DNA of 64,000 nt, from the NCBI GenBank assembly GCA_900708905.1, contig CAADRB010000049.1, positions 973,533 through 1,037,532 on the forward strand, in the 5' to 3' direction. The notes under the pieces were generated by a model. That model ran no database searches and was not told the origin of the DNA. It saw only the letters and a program-made list of their open reading frames with translations. The DNA comes from Hymenolepis diminuta (Eukaryota > Platyhelminthes > Cestoda > Cyclophyllidea > Hymenolepididae). Shown piece after piece: positions 26,601 to 41,600 of this stretch. The first letter of the stretch is position 1, and the number at the start of each line of letters is the position of its first letter. Made by a program: the position numbers and the translations under genes.

Positions 26601-29600
26601 TCATTTTCAACGAACTCTGGAAGGATCATTTTATACAAATTTTCAAGTGGCGGTAAATAAATATATCTTGATAATAAACTATTGCGAATTCAATTCTTTC
26701 TTGAGTTGGGTTATCAGTCGTGTTTCTTTCTTCACGTGTCATTCATGCATGCGTCATTCTTATCCTGTTCGTCATGTGAGATCCTTCAATGATACTGAAC
26801 TGTTAAAAATCTACGTGATACAGACGGTTCCATTCATTCGTTCTCGTTTTACTGGTTTTTCATACTGGTTATTCAAATCTGACATTCTATTTAATTCGTT
26901 GGTGCTTATACTAATACGATGCGTGCTCAATAGGTATTATTTAAAACGTCACAGGCTTGTAATTTAAAATAGAAGCAAACTGGTTGGTATTGTATGAAAT
27001 TTTTACTCCGCTCATAAGTGTCGATGTTGTCCACGCCTTTGGTAATTTCGTTTACTGACCTCGTAACTTTACGCCCCTTTTGTTACAAAAAGTGAAATAA
27101 ATTTTCAAACTGAAATTATGGTTTTTTATATATCTGGAATGCCTATTTTCGTTGTTAATTACGTAAACTACATTTATTTGAATTGTAAACAAATGTCACT
27201 TCTCTTTCAAACACTTTCGAATTTTGACGAATTGGGTGGTAACTTCAGTAGTCCTCGTGGTTTTCGATTCACTGATAACTTGTGGATCAAATCCTTGTAT
27301 TTTTATTTGCAAAATTAGAGGAAATTCTGTCTTATGGTGCATCGCTTATTTAACCGAAGTAAAGATCTTTCGTCCTTGAGAATGTATAGAGCCTTTTGGT
27401 TTTCAATTTCCTGAAATTTGACTCATTTGAGAGCATTTCACAAGATGTAATTTAGGTAAATTTTCCCCTTTCTTTTCTCAACCCGGTTACCTTAATTAAA
27501 CTTTTGATTTTTTTATAAATTTGTTTTATTTGAAATCCAGTGCACTTAAATCTACAGAATTCGTTAATTCATTCAGTTCAAATTATGGGAATTTAGATTG
27601 GCATTTTCTTTTATAGCTATTGTTTGTGATTAGCTAATGAAAGTATTGAGAATGACTTTCAGAAAATAGTTTTAATCGTCCTATTTTTTTTTCAAATATG
27701 AAGGCACTTAATGTGGATAGAATTAATTAAATTGCTTTGTTTTAATCAGCATTCGAATTCAATTAGAATTATTGCGCTACTTTAAGTCCCTAAGGAATTG
27801 CATTCAATTCTTCTATTTAAAGCTTCCTTTCTATCGTACAGTATTCAAGCAGATAGGCTAGATTCAAATTGCTTGACGCGATGATCTTTTGTCAGTACAA
27901 AGTGTCCATATATGTAAGCCTGCCTTTGCTTAAAGGAATTTTGGCTCCAAGGTAAAATGCTTCGCTTTGTGTACTTTCTGACCGTTGCGTAACTAATTAA
28001 CTGAATATTTTGATGCACCACGGCCTTGCACTTTTCATAGGGTACTTTTACCATTGAATAGGTTAATTCAAAAAGCCGCTTGACTGAGTTGAGGGTTGTC
28101 CCATTATACTCTAAGTGACCTTGTAAATTAATTTGCCCAATCTGTCAAATCTCCCACATTTAGGCTTTTCGGCTATCTGTGACTAATACTTCCATTATTT
28201 CATTTTAGAAGCTTTTTTGATGTTCTCCCTTTTGTTTTACATAGATCGTGAAGAAGATCGCAGAATTTAGAAGTACGGCGGTTTGGCAGGATTTATCTAA
28301 TTAGCGTTAACGTCCAAACTGTAGTTAAGTCTGCTAGTGTAATTATAGTTCTCAATTTCAGAACAAGTTTTCCTGATTTTGCAAACGAAGAAAGGTACAA
28401 CTTTGCACTATTTCTAAAATTTCTTGCATATTCTGTGTAGTTGAGAGTCTCATTGATTTTTAGACTCGAGTGTCAGTTAACTTATCAGATCGTGTTTCGA
28501 TCGGCGATTTAGATGTAACATATGAGGAAATGAAATATACTTCTTCACTTTCTGAATATTTGGAAAATTATAGCAGTTATATCGTAACTGTTATGCATTA
28601 ACTCATTGGTATTTTAAGATCTTTTGTCAACTTATAACACTGATTTATGACAATCCAAATTCCGAATTAATTTAGATGTTAAGACATTATATGCTTATTT
28701 TATATTTATTAATTTCGCTTAAAATATGGAAATTCGTATATAGTTCTATGCCATTTTCATAAGATTCTTCAAAAATTAGTGCAAATGCAAAGAGATACTA
28801 AAAATTTTACCGAATAGAAAGTCGTATACCTATAGCTGCAGCCATATGAACTTGGAAAATGTGGTTTATTCGATTGGCTAAGGTTGAATCAATGAGGAAT
28901 GTGTATCGTTGCTTCTGAAATGTCTGTGGAAAGGTGCACTATTACGATATTACATGCCTAAATTGAATGTAACGAGTAAGGAAGTGTTTGTGAAGGTTAC
29001 GTGGATCAGCCTACACATTAATGGAATAAGTTAAGTCAGTTTTATAATGGCTGGCAAGCCAGTCTAATACATAGGCTAACAATTAAAAGAACATATACAC
29101 TTGCGTACTTATAGGGCGTTATCGTTCATGTCCTGTCTTCATAAAGTGACCCAACTTTGTTGTTTACAGTAGATGGTGTACATGTGTTCGTCTGTGGAAG
29201 ATTTGAGGCAAGTTGAAATTGTGAGCGTCAACTGAATCAAGTAAGAAATGGACGTATAGGGTATGAGTGATGTACGTAAGCAAGTTGACTTTCAATGATG
29301 AATGCAGTTGATGTTAAATGTCTTCTTTCCGTGAGGTTTATTCATAAATCAGCCAACGGTTTGAATTTCCATCGCCTTAGTGACGTTAATAAAAACTTCG
29401 CTTGAGAAGAGAGGGATGAAAAGGATTGCTACCGTTGTATTGTTCAAATTAATTTACTTCAAAATAAAATGCTGAGAACGTGACGGATCGGTGTGCCATC
29501 ATGTCATTGCTGTTCTCAAATATTCGTTCATTTTTTGACAAAAATCTATTGGAGTAATATAAAATTTAAGACATTTCAAGCTAATTTAATTGAATTTTCC

Positions 29601-32600
29601 TTCCACTGGCCACTTTCCGCCCCCTTTCTCCTCTAATGAAATGTTCTATTACCGTATTAATAGAGCAAAATTCAGTTTTCAGTCCTGGTCGAACATGTAA
29701 AATCGTAAAAATATCAAAATAGTTCAGACAATTTTGCGTTAAAGTAACCAGAAAAGAGAGGAAAAAGTTGGAGTATTTTGTTAATCTTATAATTTTGTGA
29801 ATATATCCGTCATTGCATCTTTTTTTATTAGATTGCGAGACTTAATGCATTCAATGGTGTTATATTGTAAGCAAGTCTATGTATTTCAGTCTGTGTTTTC
29901 TAGATATTATAGCTGTAGTAGATTCTCGACGAACAAAACTAGGTGTCAGAAGTTTATCCTTGTTCAAATCACATTTTAGATAGTGCATTTTTAATAAAAT
30001 AAATAATAACAATATATGATTAAAATGAGGCGTGTGAATCAAAATTAATTGCCAAGCTCACTAAAAGGAAGCATTATCCGACTCTTCTAAGACAAATGAA
30101 ATATATCCTGAGGTCTGTGATGAGAAATTCACTTTTTGCCACCACCAATGCGGTTTTAATGACCATCCTCCTTGGTCTATGCTGTTCAGAACATAAACTC
30201 TAAACGCCTTCTTTTCTATTCTTTTTCGTTAAGGTAGCTTTTTCCTTTATTTTAAAGTTGGTAATATTTGGGACATATTTTTGATTACATGCTTCATGCA
30301 CAGACATCTTTCACTCAGAGACTGTTCTGCGTGTTCCATTTAAGACTGGTTTGCTCTTTGGTAATATCTATTTCGGTCTACAGTGTTCTGTAGATTTCGC
30401 GTTTTTATCCCCTTTGTGTTCTGAATATATGACTTGTATAGCTTTAGCATATTTCACGTCGAAGAGATGACTTTCAATTAGTACATTTACCATTCTCTTG
30501 AAGCATACCATTTGCTGAAAGAAAATTTTCTTATATTAATGATTGTATTTCACGACAGTGAAACAAATATCATTTCAATGAACGAGTAGATGCAGTTACT
30601 TCATCTGATATCTCGATTCATCATGATTTCTAATTTCTGCTTACTAGTTATTATGGTTTTTGCTTCACCATCTAACTTTCGAAATTGTAAACTTCAGAAT
30701 CCGATATCTATTTTACAACAGATTGAGTTGAGACTTTGGTTATGTTACCTCCATCACCTCTTCCTATTGACGGAACATGTAAGGCGTTTTAAAAATAGCT
30801 CAGCTTCGAAAGAAAACAACCTTTCCCTCAATGGATAGTACATTATTGATTGGATTTAAAAAACATCGTCATTATGTTTGTCATTGATTTCCATTGACCA
30901 TGAAATTCCGTTGAATAAATGACATACACGTGATGACTTTTTATAACAGCAGAAAAAACAATGGTGATTAGATTTTAGCTAAAATATTTCATTTGGTTTT
31001 TTTCTGTTCTCTCAACCATTGGGATTGTCTGCATCACTTGGTCAAATATTTAGTGTGAACCACTTTTGAATCAAACCACAGTTGTTTGATCATATTTTGT
31101 CTGAGTTTGGAAGCATGCTGTTCAAATAGGAACGCGTCAAGTGAGAACCTAAATAATGCAAATTGTGTGCTTGTTTATTGCTTTTTGTACTTATGCAAGT
31201 TTACTTGGATTAAAATTAGCGCTTCTGGTGCTTAGCCTTGCAGTCTTTTGTCAATATTGGTACTTTTGTAGTTTTTCACGAAGATGTCTCTTCTTTGCTT
31301 ACTATGTAATTGCATTAAATTGGCCCCACAAAAAGCCTTTTCAGTCCCATTCATTCCCTCCATAGGTTTATTGCTCTTTTGAATACCACCGAAATTAATC
31401 GCAGTAACTAACTCTTTTAGTGGACCTTTTTTTCGGATTCCAAATGATTTCCGACTATTTTTTAAATTCTGCCAAGCTAATCATTGTCAGTGAATACGAA
31501 GTGCCCGGATTTTTCATGAGCGAGTCTGGAGGTTTCGCTATAACTAATGAGACTAGCAGCATTAAGTTACATGGACTAGATTACAAGATATCATAGGGTC
31601 TCAAGTGCAACTATGTTCACCTTGCTTCATGGATCTTTTAAAATTCGCGATAAGAGAATCTTGAACAAATTACTATTTCACTCTCTTGACATTCAATTAG
31701 TTTATGTAATTTCTTGCCAATGTGATATTTATTTTGCCTTTATTTTGTCATCAAATAGTTTTTTTCCCTATTAAATACTGCCAAAGGTAAAGAATATGGC
31801 ATTTCTTAATTACTCATACAGAGTGCGTAAGGTATCTGAGGGAGCTTATACTTTTGTAATTTTTAACTAATCCGATAATAATTAATGCAATTTTTATATC
31901 AGAATATTTCGTGACAGATATTACTATAACTAATGAAATGAGAGGACACGCTGTAATAGTGTTTATAAAAGTGAAACACGGCAATTTAAAAATTGCAAGG
32001 TTTCTAAAAGTCGCCAGATCTTTCGTCTGCAAAGTTAGAAAGGAGCTGTTGAATGAAAACAATGGAGATGAAGTGCCCTCCACGAGGAAGGGAAAAGAGC
32101 ATTGTCAACGCTCCACCGACTCACTCAGAACACCCGAGTTTGTGAGAAGAGTGCGTGGCATGGCATGATGGACGAATATCGTGGGAAGTCATAATGCAAA
32201 ACATCTTGCCAAAATTCTCTAAGTGTCTGAACGAACGATAAGGAATATTGTTCATCAGGACCTCGAATACAAATCATGCGTTCTTAGAAGAGGTCATCAG
32301 TTTATATGAGCAAAAGCAACTCAAGAGAGTCGTTCGATGAGTGCAAAAGGACTCTTAAAGAAATTGAAGCATCCAGAAGAGCAGGAGTGTCTTTTGTTTT
32401 TCTCCAACGAGAACAACTTTCAGGAGAATAAAAAAGTCAGTCGAAGAAGTGATAGGTGACTATGTGTGGGAGGATCCCATTGAAGTTCCAACTGTTATGC
32501 ATGCGCACAAGGTCTCCAGTAACGGTGATGGTTTTCGGTGTTGTGAAGGGCAGTAAGGGATGGGCACTTCATGACTCCTCCATTTTTTCCACTGAATCTT

Positions 32601-35600
32601 AGAGTCAATGAAGATGCATATGTGGAGACTCTTCAAACCAGTGTTAAGCTGCCTTGCAAAGGCAGCGTAGCCAATGGAAGACCCTGTCTTCCAACAAAAT
32701 TTGACTCCATTCCATAAAGCTCTCAAAACCCAGGATGGGATGACCGAGAATTTTCATCATCATGTCACACCCAACTTATGACCTCCGTTTTTATTGTCTG
32801 ACATCTGCGCCAATTGAACTTAATCGTCCGTATTTTCAGCACCAACATCATTTCTTTTGTTATTGTTGTTCAGGAGCAATAGGTCTCTTGTATAAAGTGT
32901 TTGACCAATCCATGTAATTGTTATTTTAACCCGAAAGGTCTTGTTTTTTGAACAATTTTGGTAGCTTTCTTATTAAGCTACTGCCATTTTAATTTTTACA
33001 TTTGTTGCAAACAATGCGGACGAGCCAATTACGATTGTGGCGTGTATACGTGTATTTAGGGATAACAAAAGGCTTTTCTGATCATTCTAGTCTTTTCCTA
33101 TTTTTAATGTTCTCTTAAATACCTCTCTTTTTTGCCCTCTATAGAAATGGTTTCTATCCCTTTCTGGGCTACCGTTTTGGCGGATCGGCCGCAGATCAAG
33201 AGGAGGAAGATGAGGTGCCAGTCAACACCATCGTAATCGACAACGCCACCGGACAACCACATATCACTGCAGTTTCCTCTGCAGCTTCCTCCAGCACCTC
33301 ACGAAAACACTCTAACACTGTCCTCTCCAACAATGGCACCCCTCCCAATCGCCATCTTTCCACCACTATCCTTGAAATCCCCGATCTCCATCAAGTTATC
33401 CCAGTCTCTGTCAATCAGTTGAATGATCTTGCAATCACCACTGCCTGTGCGGCAGCGGCCGCTTCTGTCAACTCCCTCGTCAATTCCTTTCAGTTGAAAC
33501 CCGCCTCTAGACTCCCCTCCACGACAACTGATAAACTCATCTCCACGTCTTCTAACAATGACCAAACTAATTCAGTGAGCAGTGATAGCGAAATGAGACG
33601 CAGGTCGCTGCCCAACTCTTTCAATGACCGCGTCATCTCTACGAATCAGTTGAAACAATACCTGAAGAGTATGCTGAATGGGGTAATTCCAACTTCCAGA
33701 GAGATAGGAGCCGCGAATGGGACTACTGCTACTACAAATAATCCACCGAGTGAACTGACCCATGTGCCCTACGTCGTGTTGCCTCAGACTGCCACTAATG
33801 CCAGGGAGAAAAGGGTGCGACAACAATCCGCTTGTCTTCACCCTCCTGATAAGGACTTCTCTGGTCGGTTCTCTTACAGTTATGCTCTTATATCCGTCTT
33901 TTAGTAAAGGAACTTAGATTTGAGGAAATGTTTCATGTCGTTTTCGGATTTTAATTGAGATTAGTGCAAGGACGTCAAGGAAACGTATTCACAACCTCTA
34001 CACACGCATTATTTTGAGGTGGGTGATTAAAACACCGCAGGTCACTTCTATGCCCTAAGTGTGCATTTGCATTTTCCGTTTGGTAGTTAGTCTTAACAGA
34101 ATGATTGATTCGGTTGGTGTTCTGACTTTTATCATTTAACCATACAAAACTCTCACAAATACTTCACTTGATGGGAAGAATGTATCCTGGAGTCCCTTCT
34201 TTGAGAAACTCATCCTGCCATCTTTATGACCAGAATAAACCAGGGCGAAGGGTCACCTACATCACTGGACGTGCACCGATGGGTATTGATCTAGTAACTT
34301 CTAACTTGGTAAACTTGCATGTTGACCACTTTGCCACTGTCTTAGTAACTGGAAGTTGATAGGACAGGTATCACTTCAATAATTGAAGTATTCAGTGACT
34401 TTTTTAAGTATTCATTTGCATTCCCGATTAAGTGATTTCTTCTTTACTGATGGAAGGTATTGAGGTCATAATGCATAGGTTGTCTCATCCGCTTTGTTAG
34501 TAAACTCCCAAAAAGCAAACAGGGTGTTCGAACCGGAGTATCTTAATGTAGTTTATTCACTTATTTTTTCGCTCTCATCCTCCCTGCATTATTATTACCT
34601 TTTTCCCCCCACCCCACTCCATCCAAGCCAAGTGTTGCTAACACTCCATAATTCACTATTAAGGTTTCTTTTTTCTTTGTCACAGGTGAACTCTCTGTCG
34701 TCTAATATTTAGGAGTAGTTGTCTTCTTTTAGAGACCTTTAGTAAGAAAACTTATTGCGGAATAGACGAATTTCGTTTTTTAAAAGAATTTTCAGTTCGA
34801 TTGAGTATCACAATCACAGTTAATAGCGCTATTTTAAATGTATCGCTGCTTATCACATCTACCAGCTGTTGACTGTAAGGCGATACAATTAAATCGAGGT
34901 GGCATTACCACCAACGGAAATATATAAAATGAATAATGAGCTCTGCACATAGTGGACATAGTCCCACTCAAGTGATGTCAAATGATGAATCTTGAACTTT
35001 ACGAAATCACAATGCGAATTCTTCTCTTTTTTAAAATAATGGTATCTCAGCACTTCCGATTTCAAATACATTGAAACTTTTTGGTTGACTGACTTCATTA
35101 CCCGCTTTTTGACCTCCTCCCCCATTTCATACTTTATTGGACTTCTTTGTTATTACCTTAGTTCGATGCTTTTCCAGGATTAAAAGTACTGACTTTGGGC
35201 ACTATCGTTATCATTAACTTTGATGAACGGGTTACAGATCAGAATTGTACACCTGGGCAGTAGTTACGCTAGGCTTTGTTGCGTTCTATCACACAGTAGG
35301 TGGACGGATTCGTTTTTTTCTGAGTTTTATTTAGCTACACCGAATTCTTGTGGTCGGACATTGAGGTTAATCTGCTAGGACATTTATGAGTTTTGATTTT
35401 GTGCAGAATATTTTAAATACCTGGCCGGGAAAATCAATCCTCGCACGGCTTTAAATTCCACCTTCATTCATTAGTTTTAAGAATCGATTTTTATCGAAAA
35501 AATGTCATTTTTTTAATAATTTTTTAGGAAACAGTGGCGTACCCAAACTGCCTACCTTTCAAGTAAGTCTAGCTTTAAAGTTATTATTTTAAAATAGTTT

Positions 35601-38600
35601 TAACGTAAAATCTATTAATCCTCTTCCCATTTGATGGATAAAATACAATATCTTTCTTTTAAAAGCTAATTTTTTGCATTCTAATTTGATTTTGCGCATA
35701 AGAAAAAAGTTAAAAATTTGCACACGTAGATGGGTTTACTAAGGTTAACCCAGTATATTGCACTTTTTATTGTAAAATGCATAGCGCACATTGAAGTTCT
35801 GGTAGAACACCGATGAACAATGGCCTAAGACCGCAGAATCTAAGCTTTGTCTCGATATAAGCAATTCAATCTCGCAGTTATTTTTCCGAGCAGTCTGATG
35901 CTCTTAGCAGTATGCGCACGTTCTTGAAATCTTGACAATTAGTCTGGGCAAAACTGATTTTCAGCCACTAATTGCATAAAAATTTTGGTTTCTGTAATTA
36001 ATCTTTCTTAAATTAATTATTTGTCTTGCAACTAATGCGTTTCAGTCTTTTCCCTTCCAATTATGTTGGATTTGATTCAAGAGCACCTGTTACAACATTG
36101 GAATAACCGTTAAGCATTACTTAACTTTAAATCTATAAATATTACTCGTCGAAGTTTAATAATTCGAGACCACTTGGTATGCATATAGCCTTGGTTACGG
36201 ACAATCTACTCAGGGCTGATCGTAGCTGTTTGGGTTCAGGATATTTTCAATTCCATGAATTTTATAGATTTTTCATTTGCATGATTGAATTTGTCTACTC
36301 TCGTTGCTGCGTGAAATTGAAACATTAACAATTAAAAAGTCTGAATTTGTCTTTGCATTAAAGATCAATACTTTTTGGCTGCGGCTATTCTCTCTCCGTG
36401 ATATATAATTTTCCTTAGCTTTTGCTTTCGATTGTCAACTGGTTAATCGCCAGTCGCAATATGTCGTATCCCTTTGGCTCATGGCCCAGCTAGTGCATTC
36501 GATTTTGAATAGGGTAGATTTGATACGATCGTTTTAACCCCTTGTAAGGAGATACAACTTTTTATCTTATGATAAATCCTCTTACGCGACTAAAGAGGAT
36601 TCCCAATATCAAGAATTCAATGTTCGGTCACACGTATGTGGTATTCAAGCGATTAAATTGAGGGAAGGAGAAATTGAAATTAGAACAAAACTGGGACGTT
36701 GAATTATAGTAGTCTGAATTAAGTGGACTGTTTTGAACCGTTTTAGTCCGAAGAACACCTAATAAAAAATTTATTGTGTAATAGTTCGGATAGAAGAGAT
36801 ATGAATCAGTAGGTGCGTTTTCTCTCAATAGATATCGAGAACTTCATAAGCTTCGTAGAGTCTATTTAACCTTCAGTTTGAATTTGTAATGTATCCTAAT
36901 TAATATCCTTACTATTGATATCAAAAACTCGCTTTAAATTGCTGTTTAACAGGCATTAAAGAACTAAAAGAAAAATCTTTGCGTATAACTCCATTAATTA
37001 CTTATCATCACACAAGTAGAATGGCCGAATAAGTTGTCATGTTTACCCGTTCAAAATATCTATTTTTTACGATTCTGATGGAGAATTTTAATGCACGTAT
37101 GCCATGTAATGACTTAGCGCTCTCGACTACATTCTGTGAACCTTGAGTGGATTCTCTTCGGTTCTAACATGTCCAAATCAGAAGTCTTGAGGTTTTTCAA
37201 TCAAATATACCTTGATTGAGTTCTTCACCTGAGACAGAGTGAAAACATCCAAAATGTATGTTTATCAGATTGAAAATTCGTTGGAAACATGGTAAGGAAA
37301 GCGGCTTAAATTAAGATATTTGATTTCTAATATTAACTTGGATACTAAATGTAGTATTTTGAACTATCCCGCTAAAGCTTCATTAGCAATAACACAATAC
37401 CCACGATTTGAACAGGGCACACGTAGGAATAGTAATAGGAATGTATTGAGAACTGGAATAACGCGCGACAATGGTACTACCAGTGGGAATGGATATCAGC
37501 GGGTGTAACAGACCCAGAAGGGGGGGGGGGGTATTAATGGTAATTCACACGCACAGGCATTTATACGCGTTATGCAGTTCTTTATATAGGGAATGAAATC
37601 GATGTTGCCATATATTGACGAGTTTGGAATAAGGGACAACATATGATTATGCTCGTTAATATATCACTACATAACCCATTAACATTTCAAAACACTCCAT
37701 CGATTTATAATCACATCAGTAATTATACGTGCTTCATCGTCCCTGGATTGATCTGTAATTGAACTGTTTAGGTTCTTTGACAGGATATCTGGTGTCCATA
37801 TCCTATCTGTTTTGAATGTCCTTAGCATTATCTGCCTATGTGGTAAAGTTTGTCAATAGCATACTCGAATCTCTACCTTTTTCTTTCAGGGTCGTGTTAT
37901 CCGTGCTCCACCATCACAGAATGTGCCCCACACTCCCCATGCCAGTATAGTTTCTACGTTGACCCAGGGCGCAGCTATCTCCCTGGCCTCTGCAATCGGC
38001 AATATCGCCACCGCAGTGGTAGCTACGAACGGGACCACCGGCCATCTGGCCGAAGACGATGACCTGTCCGATGCTGAGCTTTCAACAGACGATGGACAAA
38101 ACGATTCGGATACAGATGATGATGAAAATGAGGATGATGATGATGATGGCAAGGGAGCTGGGGGAGGCGAGAGGTGTTTTGTTGGGGCCCCGCAGGTTGT
38201 CCATTTGGCTCCTCCCACGCAGGCACCCACAACGCCTGCTCTTTTCACTCACTGTCAATATGCCTACATTGGTGCTGGTCGGTGGCAAGTCTACGTGCAA
38301 ATGTGGTTCGTTGAAGAGAGGCTCAAGCGAGAGGTGGGTTATTACTTCTTATTTGCATTTTCAAGTTTGACTTAATATGTTTGAGGTAATTGGGTCACTA
38401 AATAACTGAATAGCCATGCTAAATGGAAGCAGAAAATTTCACTTTAAATCTGAATTACGTAATGAAATTGCTGGGATATATCGCCGTTGTGACATGAATA
38501 ACATAGCACCAGTGATTGGGCAAAAATCGGCAATCATTGAGAAGTCAAGATGCAGTAAGTTGTAAAATGACATTACACAGTGGTACTTGAAGTGCTTACT

Positions 38601-41600
38601 TCCGCGATGACCTCAAGTTCCCCGTAAAAAATCGTCGTGTGTCCTCAAGTGGTTTATTTTGATTAACCTGGGGATAATTAAGCGGTCCTTGAGTGATCGT
38701 TCCTAGATTTCAGTTTCTCTAATCAGCGATGTCCGTAACCATGCCATCTGTTTATGCTACTCCTCTACAAAGCCTCCTTTTGTACACTCACACCCGCTCA
38801 TTGTGGTTTATTAAATACACTTTGGCCTACACGAATTCGAATCTTTTATTGGATTGAGAGGTCCATTGAGTCTAATTGTTCAGATTTATTAGTCAATAAA
38901 AACTTTATGACTTTTACATTGTATCAAGCTAAGTTGATTTGGATGATATTTCCTAAATCGCCAAGTTTGAGTAAGCCTGAATTAAAATTCCACTTTTCAT
39001 TTCAAGGCGTACCTTCAAGTGCTGGAAAATGAGTGGCACGACTACGATAGAATAGCAGATCTCTTCGAGGGCTCTAAGTGCTTGAGCAGTAACGACCGAA
39101 TCATCCTTGTTCGACTCCTTGCAATGGCACGACACAATGTACCTCTCATTGAGGGAGAACTCGTATTTCCCTGGTACGCATATTTTTCCCTTTCCTTTCC
39201 CGTCCCCTTATATTATTATCTCGCACAGATCTAAGCGTAATTTTCTAAATATAGTTTTGCCTGACTCTTCAAAGCGTTTTATGTAGTGAGTTTTTAATGC
39301 TATCACTAAGTGCAATCTCCGGCTTATTGCCTTTCGATATTTTTGTAGCGATACGCTTGTCAATGTGTATGTTCTTCTTTCTCTCATTTTGTATAGCCTT
39401 TCGTCAGAGAGCAATGGAGGCATCTATACACAGGAGCTCTATTCTAAATTGGTGACACTGCATTTGCATCAACAGGCTCAGGAAATCATGGCACAGGCTG
39501 GTCAGCAGTTTGATACTCATGGTGCCATCCCCTCCATAAAACACGGTGCTGTTGAGGTAAAGTATTACTATATGTTTTGGCTTATCATAAGGTTCTATTT
39601 TTTTCCTATTTTGGAGAAACATTATAAACAAGAAATTATACGTCAATTTGATTTGATATGGACCCGAATGAGTAGGCAAAGTCACCCATATAGTTAGAAC
39701 AGTTCGGAGAAGCCAACAAGTCAAGAAAATGGGCAATTGTTTCTTAGGACACTGCCAGCTGGGTCTGAATAATGATGTCTCTACCATTATGTCCTTAGGC
39801 GCCTTGTTTAAGTAGCTATTTACGAAGGTTATGCAAAACGCGTCTTAATGGATGTGAATATTATAAATATCCACACAAACGAAGACTGTTCGTCTGGGAA
39901 TAAGAGAATATAAGTCATGGGAAGGAGAGGGGAACGCTTAAGTAAATAACGTGGAGGTCAGACAACCCAATTTCATCGCAATCCTTCCTTTCAAAATAGT
40001 TGTACATTTGTTATCGAAAGAAAACATCACATCTACAGTATGGATCTCCCGGTTGGGATGCTGTTGCCAAGGTAGATCATATCCTTTCGTTCCGAATTGT
40101 CAGCTGTTGATTGACATTTGCTATGTCGAGATTTTTAAGTGTTATAGGATAGGTGAAGCCTCAAGTAGACTCAGAACCGTTTATTTCTTAGCTAATCTTC
40201 GCGCATTATTCTCGTCAAAATGGGAATGGGATTGCTAATATTTATTCGTGACATCATTTCAACTCTTATTTGATGGTCATGGGAGTTGACTGATTCCTCA
40301 ATGCCTTTCCGAAACATCTTTGATACCACTGCAACCCTTTGGAAACTTCTTTCAACTGATCTTGATGTTCAGAAGTGCAAGATTTAGACTTATTCGACCA
40401 ATAACTCTGGACTAGTTCGAAAAATATATTTCTTGAGACATGCAGACCAATATTCATTCGTAATCATATTTAATTCTATAGTTGTGTTAGGAGTTCAAAA
40501 AGTTTAATCTTCCAATCCTCCCAAGTGTTTTAGATAAATTTTGCATTACCAACGTATCTTGATTCTCTTCGGTAGTTTTATCTACTCATTTTTCATCTTC
40601 AAGCAGTTTAACTCAACTTTAATCAAATCAAACTGCAAAGCAACTGGTCTGGTGTATAAATGGCGGAAGCTGACAGATTTAACAAGTTGTCATCACCTTG
40701 ACTATAAGTACTTTGGTCCGATTGTAGTTTTCGCATTCTCTCTTCGATTGCTGATATCTATCATCATTCGCTACCCGTCTTTCATTCTTAAATGACTTCA
40801 TTTCAGTCATTTCTTGGTCTTGCTGCATTGATACCTATAATCACCGAAGCATTCATTATTATCATATGGTCGAACAGTTAATCAGCTGTGACAATTTTAA
40901 TATAGCCAGGTTTGGCTTACAGTGTTATTTTCTTAACCCTCCAGTAAGTAGCTATTCACAGAAAGACAAAGACCAATATGCATAAACAGTTTTCCGAACT
41001 GCACAGAATGGATACAAATGAAGGCTCCGCTTTGTTTTAAGCATGTTAAACGGCCGATATTTCCTTTTGACTGTTTTTTTCATTCTTATTCGTGTTTCAA
41101 AGTTACTGGTATTTATCGTGTCTGAAAACTCCACTAAACAAATTGAAATCTTGGCGGGATCGCATTTTTTCGGTTGTACAATGGAAATCCAGTTTGGTTT
41201 TTCTACTGTGCTTCTTTTTTTAAACATTCTTAGCTAATACTATTTTAGTTTTGCGGAATCGCTTTTGCATTTCGATGCATTGTGAAGGTAGGTATCATAT
41301 TGAATAGAAACGTCCACAAACAAAATCGTAAGTTGTAGATCCATGTCTAGAGTTCGGATATTTGCTTGAGTTCAATTGATTAAGACCAACATTAGGATGC
41401 TAACAGGGATGGAATTTGGAAAAGAAAATTATCAGCTCCTCAATTTATCTCCTGACCAATGAACACGATCCAATAAAAAAACTAACCACAATCTGGTTTT
41501 ATTACGTCTTTTATACCTTATCGCAGCATCCCTCTTCCTCTATTGCCACCAATGGGCTGACTTCTCTGGGGCAGTCCACAGTCCTTACTTCAACGGCTCC

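Larger units (their letters stand above)
20226..33144 (+). other. Intron 5 (12,919 nt), repeat-laden
   Basis: GTGAGT to CTCTATAG. It splits one NRBP motif (LEDV-K-NGFYP). Contents I can name: a dispersed repeat at 22433-22630, a CAG-rich tract (22947-22963), a second dispersed repeat (25191-25411), a poly-G run (26269-26281) and a dead mariner-type transposase (31905-32800). The rest is AT-rich and without recognisable genes; several 60-110 codon open frames show no family pattern. Confidence 0.85.

Noticed and set aside
27845..28054. 69-codon minus-strand frame in intron 5
   Set aside because: Looks protein-like in places but nothing supports it.
33299..33841. Open frames on the minus strand opposite exon 6
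   Set aside because: Shadows of the coding exon; no splice or family support.
37886..38248. 120-codon minus-strand frame opposite exon 7
   Set aside because: Arises from the acidic GAT-repeat and Pro-rich coding on the plus strand; Ser-rich low complexity.
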